Assembly: GCA_027625915.1 (NCBI GenBank)
Contig: JANTQA010000026.1
Location: 4,960,001 to 5,024,000, forward strand
Reading direction: 5' to 3'
Source of the DNA: Anaeramoeba flamelloides
Lineage: Eukaryota > Metamonada > Anaeramoebidae
DNA: 64,000 nt
Shown: positions 25,001-37,665 of the stretch, piece after piece
Position numbering within the stretch: position 1 is the stretch's first letter
Layout of the letters: each line of letters opens with the position of its first letter
Translations under genes and position numbers: made by a program
Notes under the pieces: model-generated
What the model was told of the DNA's origin: nothing
Database searches by the model: none
The model's input: only the letters and a program-made list of their open reading frames with translations

Positions 25001-27095
25001 CATTTCAGGAATGCTACCACTAATCAATTCTAACCTACATATCTTAACATGAACTCAAGATAACTTACCCTACCCACAATAACCCACCCATACCCATACC
25101 CTACATACCCTAACCCACTCTAATCCGCCTAACCACAGCTACCTTAATCAAACCCACTTTACCCTAAACACAGCTATTAACAATTCAACACTATGTTAAC
25201 ATTTTCGTCATACCGAAGGAATGTCAACAAAATGTCAACACAATGTTAACACGGTTTGCAATTTTTTTTCTGCGATTTTTAGGCAAAAAAAGCCTGAAAC
25301 GGGTATTTTTTTTTTCCGTGATTGGTCAGGTGAAAAATAATTGAGTATATAAAATGTTGTTTCACACTGATATAGACATAAGTTTTCAATTTTAGAAGGT
25401 CATCAAACAACCATAAAAAAAAAAAGATTACCCTTTTCGCAGATTTTCACTTCGCTTTCATTTGCAGGTTTCATATATTCGCAAAATAAAAATAAAAATT
25501 TTAAAAATCGATTTTAAAATTTCTACACTAATTTTAAACAATTCAAGAATTTAAAATTAAAAACAATTAATCAAATTATTTCGACAACAATAAAATATTC
25601 ATAATTATATTTTTGAAAAACAAACAATGAAATGAAAACAAAAACTAAAAGATGAAAAAATTTATTTCAAAAATAATAAAAAGTCTCAAACTTTATTTCA
25701 CTTATTATCAATATTTGTTTAATTTTTTAAAAATTTACAAAAAAATTGAATTTTTTACTACTATTTTTAGGATTAAAATAATTTTTTAAATAAAGTAAAT
25801 TTTTTTTTTTTTTTTGAAAATAAGAAAAATATTCCAAAATTTCCACCTAATATTTCCCTACTACCCAAAAAACACTAAAAATGGAAAACTGATCAAATAC
25901 TTTCCATTAATACAATTAAAAAAACTAAATGAAAAAATAAAAATAAATAAAGTTTCAATTTAACTTTTTCTTGAAAACATTTTTTGTCAAAATCATTGAA
26001 TTCACACTTGAAATTATGTATATTTTTAGATCCACTATCTTGTTTTAACTCATTTACTAAAACAAATTCTAAATTATGGGAATTTTCTTTTCACAAAAGG
26101 CACTAATTTGGTCCTCAAATGTTTTTTTAGTTTTAAATGGTTAAATTAAAAAAAAGTTAAACTAAAAGGATAAACTTTCTGGAAAAGCATTCTAATTTAA
26201 TATATTAACTTATTCTTTGATTTCAAACTTTTCTCAACCCCAATTTTTCAAAAAACAATAAAAAAGTGCAGAGTAATTTCAAAAAAATATTTTTGATATT
26301 CAAAAGTTGAGAGTGTTTTTATTCTAAAAAAATTTATACCAGTGGTTAATTGAATTAAGTTATAAACTTAGATTTCGAAAAATATTAATCAGAAAAAAAT
26401 AGTGCTTAATTTTATTAAGGACATATAATAAACTTTAATTATATTTTTTTTGAGTTTATTCCCATATTTCAACAAAACTAGATTTCAAAAACGTTTAACT
26501 CACTTTATAATGTGAATGGAAGTTGTTTTGTGGGTTTATCCAGTATTATTATTAAAAAAAATATTTTCAAATTTTTAGATCTAAAATCATTTTTTCTAAT
26601 TTTGAAAATTTTTGTTTTGCTTTTTCAAATTTTTGTTTTTATTTTGACCGTTTTGGAAAAAAATTTCAACACGGTTTTTAATTGGGAACATTACTGAAAA
26701 TGAAAAGTAAAACCAATAAAAAGAAGAAACCAATTAACTTCAAATAATAACCAATTATATTCTTTTCAATCAACCCAACAAATACTATTTAAATCCACTT
26801 GATTTATCAAAATTGTTCATGTTGTTTTTGAGATTCCAAAAATATTCAATTTTTTGAACAAATTTTTAATAATTGATCAATCAAAGAAAAGCCCATACCA
26901 AAAGATAGTATTAAAAAAACTGTAATTGTGGTGAATACTTCATTTTGTCTTTATTTATTTATTTATTCTTTTTTCCATTGCCCTTACTTTGAATTTTCAG
27001 TAATTTTCCCAATTTGAAACCGTTTTTCACTTTTTTTCCTTTTTCACTTTTTTTCCACAATAGTGATTTCTTTTTTTTTTTTTCTTTTTTTTTAA

Positions 27096-27161
<66 letters not shown>

Positions 27162-30100
27162 TCATTTGAAAAAAAAAAAAGATCTTCGAAAAGACAAATA
27201 ATCACTAAGAAAATTTCAACAATGTAATGCCTTTTAAAGTGTATATTTATTTATTAGTAAAAAATCTTGTTGATAACTTTTTTTCAGTTGAAGTTCAGTA
27301 ATAAAAAATCGATAATACTCATTTCATCAAATGTAATTCACTTTTTTTTATTTTTTAGTTTTATTTTTTTCAATTTTTAAAATATCAGATTTTTATAAGT
27401 TTAGTATGATTTAAGGACTATCTAAAAAAAGGCCATTTCTGGGGTATGGAGGGTTAAAACACCACTGTTTTAGACACTTTATCTTTTTCAATTCACCAGA
27501 AACCCAAAATTGATAATTTTTGCCAATTTTTTGCAATTTTTAGAACCCAAAAACATTTTTTGGATTTTTAAAATCGTTTGTCATTTTTTTCAGCGCAGCT
27601 AATTTTTAGCAACCTCAAAAAAATGAAAAAGAAATTGTTTTTTCCTTACAAAGCCAAATTGACGATATTCAATTCCATCGTTTCCAACAAAAAAGTGTTT
27701 TTTTATTGTAGAAAAGCACACATAAAAAATTTTTTACAAAAAAAGATCAGAACACATAAAATTTTTTTTACAAATAAGATCAAAAAATTCCCCCATAAAA
27801 GATGAAAAAATAAAAAAATAAAAAAAATTTTTTTCACATTTTGAGAAAAACAAACAATGAAAATGAATGACAAATAAAAAACAAATCACTTCTAACTTTT
27901 CCCATTTTCTTTTTAAATTATTTTTAAAATGACAAATAAAAATTTACATTTCGGTAAATTTAATGTTCATAACCCAACCATTATCGTTCTAATTGAAGTA
28001 TTGTCTTACAATCAATTTTTACCCCTGAAAAAAGAAAGTTAGAACAAAAATGGTTGGGATATGGTTTTCAGTAATAGGCTTGCTAATGAGAATCTGATCT
28101 GTCAAAATAAATATTCCTAAAAATCTGAAATTTGATAGTTCTTCTGGGTACTAAGAAATAAAGACAACATTTCACTCATGTTTTAATCCCTGCAAAGTCA
28201 ATAGTGGCCTTATTTTAGATAATCCTTAAAAGTTAATTAAAAATCAGATTTAATTATTAGTTGTTCTTGAATACTAAAGGATATTTTATTTTTTTTTCAA
28301 TTTATTATTTCAGGTGAGTCACAATTTTTGAAATGATGTTTATTTTTACAAAAAAAATTTTTTAGAAAATAATATTTTATTTTCCCTTTAATAATTTAAA
28401 AGTATAAAATTAATAATATGAAAAAATAATATTTTCATTTTGACAATCAATTAACAAAAATTCCCTCAAAAAACATTATTTTTTACATCAATTTAAAAAA
28501 TTTAAAAATTAATCAAAATTTTTTTATCAAAAAATGAAAATTTGAATTTTATCTTGATTTAAAAAGAATTTTTTTAAAATTTTCTAAAAGAATTTATTCT
28601 TCATTAAAATATAATTTCACTATTTGATATAATGTGAATTTAATATTAATTTGAATTCAATAAAGAATTCTTTTATTTAATAAAAAAATTAGAATTTAAT
28701 AATTTGTAATTTTTCTTTGTATTGGTAGTGATTTAACGAATTATTATTAAAATTTAATGATTACTTAAAAAATATTTTTATATTTTTTTTATTGTTAATT
28801 AGGAAAGGTGATCCAACAAAATCACTCACCTATTTCCCTTAAACCCTAAACTTATATTTCGAGTTTTTTATAATAGTTATATTGTAGGCAAGATTGTACC
28901 ACATAGGATTGCTATTCTTTAAAAAAATGAAAAGAAAAAAAAATTATTTTTAAACAAAAACAAGAAAAAGAGAAATAAAAGAAAGAAATAAAAGAGATTA
29001 GTAGGCTTTATTGGTAAGGGTTACGTGTTCAAGAGCTCTTAATCTGTTAAAGAGAGAGTTTTGAAGTGATTAAATTTGTGACTCCTAATTCAAAGAGCAG
29101 TCAAAAGAATCTTTTAATTACAGTCATTAGAAGTATTTTAAACTCAATTTAGTTTTCTGTAATCAAAGAGATTCAAAAAAAAAATAATTAAAAAAAAGTA
29201 AAAACTTGATTAAAAGTTTGTTCTGTAACCCAAGTGTTGAATGGATTGTGGGTTGTTTTCTTTTATATTAAATATGCCGGAAATTTCTAGATCACCACCA
29301 TAAACCCAACTGTTTGTGTAAATCTTAAATATCAGAAATTGATCCCAGAAAAAGGATTAAATGCTGTACTTATCAGAAGTTAATTCCGGTACAAGGTATC
29401 ATTACTGTACTTACCAGGAGTTAATCCAAGTACAGGGCAATTGCATTTAAAAAGAAGTTAAATTGGACCACTGCCATTTCTCTTCTTCAATACTTTTCCT
29501 CCCAAATTAGAACCACACCGATTTAATTATTTATCTTCTTCTCTATTTTTTAACAAAAAAAAAAAATAAATAAATAAAATTCCTTGAGAGAAAAAAAAAA
29601 AGGAAATTCATTTTAAGGGACTAGTCTCTATTAAATTTTTTTAGGTAAATTTAATAGAGATTTAGAATTTTTTTTTTACCAATTACTTAGATTTGAAATC
29701 AAAGTGAAAAACTTCTTAGTATAGTAATGAAATACCGATAAATGACATTCATTTAATTTAGTTATTGTTTTTATAGAAATAAAATATTTTTCATTTTTTT
29801 CGCTTTTTTGAAAGTTGCTTTTTTTCAACTTTTAGCAAAAATACAAAAAATAAAAAAAAGTATAAGCAAGAAAGCAAAACCTTGTTGTGTTTGTGGAAGA
29901 AGTACAAAAAATAATTTGAAAAATAAACCTGAAAAGCTTTTTTTGGATTTGCATGAAAAAACAGTTTGATTCGAAAAAAATATGCAATATATACTTTACT
30001 CAAAATAATAGATTTTTATTCTTTTCTTGTACCATTCTTTTTTTTCTTGAAACCACTTTTTGAGTTTACACTCTTTTGTTTTTGTCAAATTTGAAGTTTT

Positions 30101-31657
30101 AAAAAGTTGTGTCAAATTATCATTCTAAAAGTTTTTGTCAGAGTCAAAAAAAATCAAAGAAAAGAATAAGAACTATTTTTTGTAAAAGTAATTAGTGAAA
30201 AAACAAATTGAATTCTTTATAGAGTCAAGTTGGATGAACAGAAGTGAAAGAGATAATATTCACTAGTTTTAAATTATTTTTTCGTTTTTCCAAATGAGAA
30301 TAAATATTAATTTTGAGAAAATAATTAAATCCAAAATTAATCAAAAAATTCTCATCCGTTAAAGATATTTTTTCAAAAAAAAATTGTAAAAATCACTGTT
30401 TTTGACAGAATTGTAAATTTTTTTTTAAAAAACAAGAACTAAAAGTTCTAACATTGAAAAAACCTGTTTTTTATCAAATTTAAACATATTTCAAGATAAG
30501 TATTCCTTATTTAGTCATTGGTCAAAAAAAAATTAATAGAGACTAGTCCTTTAAGAGAAAAAAAAAAGGAAACTCAAAAAAAAAAACTTTTTAATAAATA
30601 ACTAAAAAAAAAAGTTTTTTTCTCAAAAAAGAAATGAAACTCAAGAAAAGTCAATGGTAAAAAAAAATAAAAAAATTTTTTTTTAGAAACATCTTTTCAA
30701 TAAGTGGTAAAAAGAGGTGTGTTAAATTTTTTGAAAATAATATTTTGTGTAGTCGTGTTGTGAAAAGAAAAAGAAAAGATAAAAAAAGAAAAAGAAAATT
30801 TCTGAGAAAAAAATTTTAAAAATATTTTTTATTTGTTATTTTTTATATATATATACTTAATCTAATGAATTTTAATAAATCATTGAATAGAAATTAGTAC
30901 AAATGGAATTTTAAAAACCATTAATGGTCTTCTTCAATTAACATCACGTGAATTTAAAACAGCAGCACACCAATTTATTCATGCTCCGGGGAAAAATACC
31001 TTTGAATATCCAGAAATCTTCACCTCGCTTGATATAGGTATCTATGGTGGCTTTTTATCACTGGCAACATTTAATCGAAGGGAATTAAAAAGAAACATTT
31101 TAGATAACGAATATTTTAAAAATTACCTTGAATTGGTACCAGAAATGCGCGATATCATTTATAATTTCTATGAATCAAATTATGCTGCCTTTGTGGAAGG
31201 TTTGGAAAAGATCAAACCACAATTATTATTAGATCAATATCTAAGTTCACATGTTGAACGATTATACATCAGAATTAGAGAAAAGGCAATTGTTCAATAT
31301 TTCTCACCTTATTTAACTGTTGACATGAAAAAAATGGCTAAAGACTTTGGCACATCACTAGAATTAATTGAAATTGAAATTTCAAATTTAATTGCTGAAG
31401 ACAAATTAGCAGGAAAGATTGATCAAAAAAATAAAATCTTACATGGGACTAGAATTAATAAAAGGAGTCAAACTTTCCAAGAAGTTTTAAATTTTGGTAA
31501 AGATTATAGAAGAAAAACACGCGCTTTACTTTTAAGAGCTAATTTGATTCAAAATAAAATGACCGTTAAAAGACCAAGAAAGAAAGTGATGATGGGGGGT
31601 GAAAACATGAATTTTATGAATTTGCAATTATTAAATCTAATGAGAGGTTTTAATTAA
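22031..31657 (+). CDS. CSN1: COP9 signalosome complex subunit 1 (CSN1)
   Basis: Scaffold subunit of the COP9 signalosome, which removes NEDD8 from cullin-RING ubiquitin ligases. Three exons: 22031-22403, 22698-23120 and 30891-31657. Both introns are phase 1, and the joins restore conserved sequence (ALKMFLEEV at the first junction, SEDLEISTNGIL at the second). The product is 520 residues, close to human CSN1. A Lys/Glu-rich N-terminus precedes the helical repeats (SFDLEDYIEGYQGHTRMERL; GNLQLGHFYFDKGDLKSALK; YYSRAKEA). The PCI domain in exon 3 shows IYGGFLSLATFNRRELKRN, RDIIYNFYESNYA, YIRIREKAIVQYFSPYLTVD and ILHGTRINKRSQTF. The start is the ATG reading MSKENKIEIEKE. Intron 1 is 294 bp; intron 2 is 7.8 kb and full of transposons. 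Firm call; the gene looks intact. Confidence 0.94.
24359..25621. mobile_element. 1.26 kb element with ~370 bp inverted repeats
   Basis: The left arm (24359 to about 24730) and right arm (about 25260 to 25621) are inverted copies, ending GTTTTTCAAAAATATAATTA. The interior carries many TGTTAACA or TGTCAACA words and a C-rich stretch of CCCTAACC-like units (25060-25190). No open frame, and no clear target duplication. Superfamily unknown. Confidence 0.7.
25854..26422 (-). mobile_element. piggyBac-like non-autonomous element, copy C
   Basis: A 569 bp deletion derivative, in reverse orientation, of the element at 46017-48412. Its ends match (TTCCCTACTACCCAAAAAAC on the left; inverted GTCCTTAATAAAATTAAGCA on the right). 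ATAT on both sides (25850-25853; 26423-26426). No transposase sequence remains. Confidence 0.8.
26650..27035. mobile_element. GGGAAAAA-type TIR element, copy G1
   Basis: Left GGAAAAAAATTTCAACACGG then TTTTTAATTGGGAACATTAC; right end inverted with GTAATTTTCCCAATTTGAAA. The interior aligns with 33006-33597, which carries an extra nested MITE, so this copy shows the empty site. Confidence 0.5.
27060..27345. mobile_element. Partial copy of the poly-T element family
   Basis: About 56 T (27100-27155) followed by sequence that aligns with 50570-50700 (AGTAAAAAATCTTGTTGATAAC). The ends of the element were not found, so it is probably truncated. Confidence 0.45.
27968..28068. mobile_element. Small ~100 bp MITE
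   Basis: Inverted ends around AACCCAACCATTATCGTTCTA and its complement with three mismatches; no relative noticed in the window. Confidence 0.4.
28312..28831. mobile_element. Possible 520 bp element with short inverted ends
   Basis: AGGTGAGTCACAATTTT at the left and AAAATCACTCACCT at the right. The inverted match is only about 14 bp and no target duplication is certain. Confidence 0.3.
29046..29170. repeat. GTTAAAGAGAGA dispersed repeat, copy 2
   Basis: Shares about 110 bp with 19950-20065, including TTCAAAGAG in the middle and TTAGTTTTCT near the end. Confidence 0.5.
29364..29445. repeat. Two tandem 41 bp units
   Basis: CTGTACTTAYCAGRAGTTAAT recurs with a 41 bp period; the second half of each unit is GTACARGG-like. 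It lies in the CSN1 intron. Confidence 0.6.
29617..30550. mobile_element. 934 bp TTAA element in the CSN1 intron
   Basis: Tips GGGACTAGTCTCTATTAAAT and inverted AGGACTAGTCTCTATTAAT, TTAA on both sides (29613-29616; 30551-30554). Related to the 172 bp MITE in the eS1 intron. No transposase frame recognised. Confidence 0.75.
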
Positions 31658-33005
31658 GTTACCTCAATCTTTTTCAAATAATTTTATCTTGTCAAAAATT
31701 AAAAAATATTAAAAATAAATTACTTTAAAAATAAAATATATATTATTATATATTTATTATTTATCTTTTTAGTTATAAATATTTTCGTTATTTTTAAAAA
31801 TAAATAATTGGTACTATTATTCGAATTATTAAAATAAAATAAAAAATAATTGTTACTTATTTTTGAAAAAATCATTATTTTTTTTTTGTTTTATCTGATG
31901 TAATAATTTGTAAAAATTTCTTGTTGGGGTTTATTGTTAAAAGAATCATTCGTTCATTTATATTTATATAAAAAACTCAAATTTAATTGTTCAGGTGTAA
32001 AAGGAAATGGTAATTGTCAATTCTTTAAAGATCAAGAAAATAAAAAATACAATAATGTAAAAAATTAAGCAGTTAAAAAAGATTATACAATTTTTCAATT
32101 TTTTTATTATTTTAATTGTGGGATTATTACTGAAAAACAAATTTTTGAGATTCACAAAATATTGAAGCTTTGAATTCAATATATCATTTAGTACTCTATT
32201 TGTGAATAGAATCAAAGCTAAATTGATAAAATTGATTGTTTTTTTTTTTTTTTTGGAAATTCTTTAATAATGAATTCATTGGAAAGAAAAATCCATATTT
32301 GTTTTTATCCAATAAAATATTTGGAAAATTATATTAGAAAACTCAGAATCTATCAGAGGGTAGAAATCTTTCACAGAATTCAAAAATTTTCAAAAATACT
32401 CGTAATTTATAAATCTCAAAAAAAAATCCAATAATTTTTTTATTTTTAGTTATTTGGAATATATCATTTTTTATATAGAAAGTTAATTTCATTCAAGTGA
32501 AAAATAACATGAGTATTTTTTTGACTAAAAATTAAATTTTTAAATTTATTTGTAAATTTAGATCTTATTAAAAATCAACTTAATTTTGTAAAAAAAAAAA
32601 TTCAAAACTAAGGGATTTTTAAAAGGAAAAAATAATAATAACCATGGAAACATGTACATAATAATAAATAAAACCACACAAATCTTTATTTTTACCTTTA
32701 TTTTTAATTGTTTTCAAAGATAAGATGAATTATTATTCAATAGAGTAAAAATAAAAAATGAAAAAGAGAAAAACTTGATTTTACTCAAAAACATAAAAAT
32801 TGAATGTTGACTAAACTGATAAATATATTTCGAAACAATAAATCTTATCAAATATTTCTCTCTTAATTAAAAAAAACATTTTTTTACCAAACAGAAAAAA
32901 AAAATACAAAATTTGAATCAGTATTAGTTCAATAGAAATTAAATCATTATATTTTCAATTATTTCTAATTTTAAAACTATAATTGTTCTGGAAATAAAGT
33001 GAAAT
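31658..33005. other. Intergenic, 3' of CSN1
   Basis: Very AT-rich; nothing recognised. Parts resemble the inverted arms at 1660-2170 (ATATCTGAAATAATTC-like segments) but too weakly to call. Confidence 0.3.
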
Positions 33006-33597
33006 AGGGAAAAAATGAAACAAGGTTTTTAATTGTAAACCTTACTGAAAAAAAAAAGCAAAGTCAATTAAAAGAAGAAATCAATTACAGTCAGTTCCAC
33101 TTTTAAGGTACAAACTGTTACGAAATTTAAGGCCCAAAAAAATTCCCAAATTAAGGCAAAAAATTCAGATTATAGGAAAATAAATTGAAAAAAAAAAATT
33201 CCAAATTTTGTGTATTAATTTGAGATTTTTTTGTGCCTTAAATTTCGTTGAAAGTTTGTGCCTTAAAAGTGGAACTGATTTAATTTCAAAGAATAATCCA
33301 TTATATTAAGTTCAATCAATAAAAGAAACACAAATTAAATCTACTATGACTTATACAAATAGTTGGATTGGTTTCGGAGATCCCAAAAACAGTCGAATTT
33401 TTTCAACAAAATGTTAATAATTGATCAATAAAGTCAAACCTATCAAAAGATAGTATTAAGAAAACTGTTATTGTGTTAAATCCACCATTTAGTTTTTATT
33501 TATTTATGTATTCTTTAATTAATAGACTTTGCTTTTTTGAATATACAGGTTCTATTAAGGTTTCCAATTAAAAATTGTGTTTAATCGTTTTTCCCAA
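33006..33597. mobile_element. GGGAAAAA-type TIR element, copy G2
   Basis: Aligns with G1 (26650-27035) on both sides of a nested CAGTCAGTT MITE. Left tip GGGAAAAAATGAAACAAGG, right tip inverted GGGAAAAACGATTAAACACA. Confidence 0.5.
33088..33280. mobile_element. CAGTCAGTT MITE, copy b, nested in G2
   Basis: 193 bp between TA dinucleotides. The unoccupied site is seen in G1 (CCAATTAACTTCAAATAA). Confidence 0.75.
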
Positions 33598-35670
33598 ATG
33601 ACAATATCGGATTTTTATATATCTATGTTATAAAAATTAATGAATATATTAGTATAAATAACATTTAAAAAAAGTCTAAAATCTTGAAAAATTTCAAATT
33701 TTGAATTCTTGAAATCAGTTTAAAATATTAATTTCCCTTTTAGAATTAAGTTCTTTGATGATTTTTTCTATTCTTGGGGGGTGTTTTTTTTGGAAAGCAG
33801 AATGAAAAAGTTGATCTTTTTATTTTACAATTAACAGTAAAAAAAAAACAAATTATAGAGATACAATTTGTTAAATAACCTCTGTTGCCTTCAATAAATA
33901 TTGTTTTTCAAACTTTTATTGTGATTTTTTCAAAAACGTGTTTTTAAGTGAAGTTTTTCAACTTCTTTATTATTGATTTCTTTTTTTATCTCTGGTTGAA
34001 ATGAAAAATTTTCATGAGTATCTTGATTTTTAAAAACGAAGTCTATTTTGACGATAATACTGTCATTCTATATGTTATAAAAGAAATGTTTCTTCAAAAT
34101 TTTCAAAACTATTATTTCTTCTATTTTGATCGAAAAATTGAAAGATCTTGTTATAGTTAATGAAAATTAATCTTTAAAGAGATTTAATTTCCTCTCGTTA
34201 TTAAATTTGTTGAAAATGAATTGATTTATAAATAATGAGGTTATCGGGCATTTTCTTGTATACTTTTAATCAAGATAAAATATTGACGAATTATCTTTTG
34301 ATCCAATAGGAAATATTCTTTCATTTCGGATTCTTATCTCATCTTATAAAGGACAAGAAAGAATGAAAACAAATAGATAAAGTCAAACATTACAAGAAAA
34401 GATTTGAAGACGATAGAATTACGGAAAAAGGGAAAATGAACTGAAAGTTTTGGTTTTCTTTTCTAAAAAAACTTTGGAAAATTCATATCTCAATTTTGTT
34501 AATATACGGAGATACCAGTAAAAAAGTTTTTAAGGGTCTAGTCATTTACCGTGAATATGCACCATACTCAAGGTCTTACCCGAAACCAAAAAGGGTATTG
34601 TGAAATAGTCCTTTTTTTGGTTGACACAATTCAAATAACAAAAAAAAAAAATTCCATTGGATCTTCTTTGACAAAAAATTCAACAAATAAAAATAAGTTT
34701 GAAAGAGTTCTCAATTTCAAAAAATCAAAATTTAAAAAAAAAAATTCATCTTTTCTCATTTTCTATTTCCAAATGGTTAAATTTCTTCAATTTAAAACAA
34801 ATTGCTTTCTTGAATTTGGCAATCAATTTGATTCGATTTAATCCGATTTGTGGTTATTTTGTAACCCTCTAAATTTGACCAAGTATGGATTATGTAATAT
34901 TCTAACCATAAAAATAACTTATTTGAAAAATGAAAAAAATCAAAAAAAAAAATCACAGAGATCTCAAAAAGCGCCAAAGAGCGACACTTCAAAACTGAAA
35001 TAGTTGTTTTCAAAATTGTATATTCTAACCATTACAATTGGAAATTGAGTGTCCCTGTTTGGCGCTTTTTTCTAAAAATGTACTCTTCTTTACTTGTTGA
35101 ATTTTGGAGATCGATCATACATCATAGGTTGGTTGATTTTTGATTGGTGTTAGGTCCTCATATAAATTACTAAAAAATTTTAATCCATTTCAGAATAAAA
35201 AAATTTCACCGTACTGACTCGACCCGTAAGAAACTCTTTTTATCCTTTTTATTGTTTATTTTTGTATTTATTCACATTAAAAGATTTGTTTATTGTGGAT
35301 TTAGTGTTGTTTTGTTTAAATTCGGTTGAATTAGATCTCTTTTATCAGAGAGATTGGTCTTGAAGGTTGTAGAAAAACACTTGTATAATATGATCTATTA
35401 TACATATTTTTTGATTTGAAAGTATAGTTAAACTGGACCATATTTTTCATTAAACATAAAACAAAAACCCAAAACAAAATTTATAGAAAAAAAGAAAACA
35501 TTTTTTTAATTAAAAAAAAAAACAGTTATTTAGAAAAACAATACAGATAATTTTCAAAAAAATAAAAAAAAAACTTAGGGGCCGGTTATTTAAAAAACCT
35601 CTATTTTTTTTTTTTTTTACTCAAAATTTTCATATAAAAAAAAAAGAAACCATTAGCTAACAAACTACTG
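33598..35670. other. Intergenic
   Basis: No supported gene. A lone TTAAGGGTCTAGTC at 34525-34538 resembles a TTAA-element tip without a partner. A ~106 bp hairpin-type unit lies at 34966-35071, listed separately. Confidence 0.3.
34966..35071. mobile_element. Small MITE with AAAAAGCGCCAAA ends
   Basis: AAAAAGCGCCAAAGAGCGACA on the left is mirrored by TGTCCCTGTTTGGCGCTTTTT on the right (about 24 bp, two or three mismatches). Target duplication unclear. Confidence 0.45.
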
Positions 35671-35674
35671 TTAA

Positions 35675-37052
35675 GGGAGTCGCTACGGTAAAGGAAAAAT
35701 TTTCACTTTTTTGCAATTCTGAAGAGGATCAGAAAATAACATTTTTTTTTTCTGTTGTAACTCATTGATTTTTATTATTTAAAGTACTTCATTCATAGAT
35801 TTTTTAAATGTTTTTTTTCAAAGTCTCAAAGAAATTGCTACAATAGAATTTTGAGCTGAATTGCTTGAAATAATGTTTCGAATTAAGAAAAACTTATTTT
35901 TTATCCTTATCTCATCATTATATTGTGGCATTTAATTTTTTCATTATTTTAATATTTCATCATTTTTGAATTTTTTTAATCATGAAAAAAAAAGCAATTA
36001 GAAAGATTTTTTTTATCAGTGACATTTTGGATTAATGGATTTTGTTTAAAATGAACAAAAACAATACAATTGAGAGAATCATAAAAGGAAACATAAATGG
36101 GACTTAAATAGCTAGAAGAATTCCAAAAATAGAATAATTAAGTCAAATTATTATTTAATAGGATTTTAAATCGTTGGATTTATGTGGAATTGGAGAAGTG
36201 AATATTGTTATATGTTATCAAAGTTTAAACCACAAAATAGCTATAAGTTTTATTCTAAGAATCTAAAATTATCTTCTTCCAAAAAAAAAACTAAACCCTA
36301 TTCCAAAAATTCCGACACATCTAAAAATCAAAAATACTAAAACAAAAATTCAATTTATTGTATTTTTCCAAACTTAATATAAAACTACATTTAAGTAATA
36401 CATAGTATTAATATTTTTATGGGTAATCATTTTCATCCAAATATAAGAAAACAATATAAAACTCAAAAATAAAATGAGTGTGTCCAAAATAATGAAACGA
36501 GCCGAAATGAAAGAGTTTGAACAAAAAATATATTGGTAGATTTGTTGAAATTACACAAACAATGGAGATCGATCAAATGATAAGATACCATTTACCAATT
36601 ATATGTGGATTTTTCAATTTAAGAAACTCAACTTAACCATCTATCAACCATCAATTAAAAAATTTTCAGATATAAGTAAACAGATTAAGTAACTTAAAAA
36701 CAGAAAATGAAAACAAAAACAAAAAAGACAAAAAATGAAATAGTTTGGAATAAAAATTACTTCCTAAATGGATATAAATCATGTTATTGTTATTCTTTCA
36801 ACTGTTTAAACTATGCCCAAATTAATGGAATTAAGTTTATTTTAATAAAAAAAAATATTAAAAAAAAAAACAAAACTATTTTATCAATATAATCTCTTTT
36901 GTTTTTATTGTTGAACATTACTAAAAAAAAAAATATCAAATAATTTTTTAAAAAAATTTTTTAGAGAATCTATGATCACACGCCACTAAAATAAAATGTT
37001 CTTATCTCGTCTCTCTCAAATTTTGATCATGTCTTATGACGTAACTACTCCC
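35675..37052 (+). mobile_element. TTAA element (GGGAGT tips), decayed copy
   Basis: A 1378 bp relative, inverted, of the transposase-bearing element at 56540-58835. Tips GGGAGTCGCTACGG and GTAACTACTCCC with TTAA on both sides (35671-35674; 37053-37056). Around 36180-36290 it keeps sequence matching the end of that transposase gene (reads like WNWRS-Y...KFKPQNSYKF). The middle is replaced by LINE-related sequence. Confidence 0.75.
36290..36900 (+). pseudogene. LINE-related remnant inside the TTAA element
   Basis: Weak but extended similarity to 10670-10990 of the LINE remnant (TTTGTTGAAATT followed by GATCGATCAAA in both), ending in an A-rich tract before the right tip of the surrounding element. 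No functional frame. Confidence 0.35.
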
Positions 37053-37665
37053 TTAATTATAAATAAAAAGAATAATATTTTCATTCAACTTTCCTAAAAA
37101 ATCTATCAAAGAATTTAAAACAGTCACCAAAGTTGACAATTCTAAAAAGGAAAATTAATCATTTATTCAGATTTTCTAACCTAAAAATTTGAAATTTTTC
37201 ATTATTTCAAAATTTTTTTGAAAAGCTGAAAGAAAATTTTGTTAGGTTGATTTTTCAACATATATTACTTCAAAATGTTTGAAGTCACACTTCTCAAACA
37301 TTAAGTTCACAATTATGGAAAACAGAAAAGGCCGATATTTGAATAATAAATCGTTAAAAATTTTTATAGATTTTTTGATTACCTTTTTCAAATAGAGAAG
37401 CTACAAATTAGAGACCTAATTTCCATAGAAAAATTTTGAAAAGTTGAAATTTTTTCCCTTTTGTTTATTCAAATACCTGTCAGAGATTTCCCTTCTATTC
37501 TTAACGATCAAGACAACCCCTATGTTCTTTTACACAAAAAATAAACATTCTTAATAACAAGTCTTCTTGTTATATCTTTCTTCTCCCACAAAACCAACTC
37601 AAAAAAATAATTCTTCATTTTTTAGCAATCTTCTAAAATTAAAATCTTCCCCTTTAAATCTCACA
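37053..37665. other. Intergenic, upstream of the LIM gene
   Basis: Nothing recognised; should hold the LIM promoter and 5' UTR. Confidence 0.3.

Larger units (their letters stand above)
23121..30890 (+). other. 7.77 kb transposon-filled intron 2 of CSN1
   Basis: Begins GTAATTGAAC and ends TTGAATAG. The exons on either side join in phase to give continuous CSN1 sequence, so it is an intron and not a gene boundary. It holds a 1.26 kb inverted-repeat element, a deleted piggyBac-like element, a GGGAAAAA-type TIR element, part of the poly-T element family, two small MITEs and a 934 bp TTAA element. No host gene was found inside. Confidence 0.85.

Noticed and set aside
25060..25190. CCCTAACC-like stretch as a real internal telomere
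   Set aside because: Units are irregular and lie inside an inverted-repeat element; better described as part of that element.
34525..34538. Lone TTAAGGGTCTAGTC, and similar at 59849 and 61793-61804
   Set aside because: They look like tips of TTAA elements but no partner tip was found, so no element is called.
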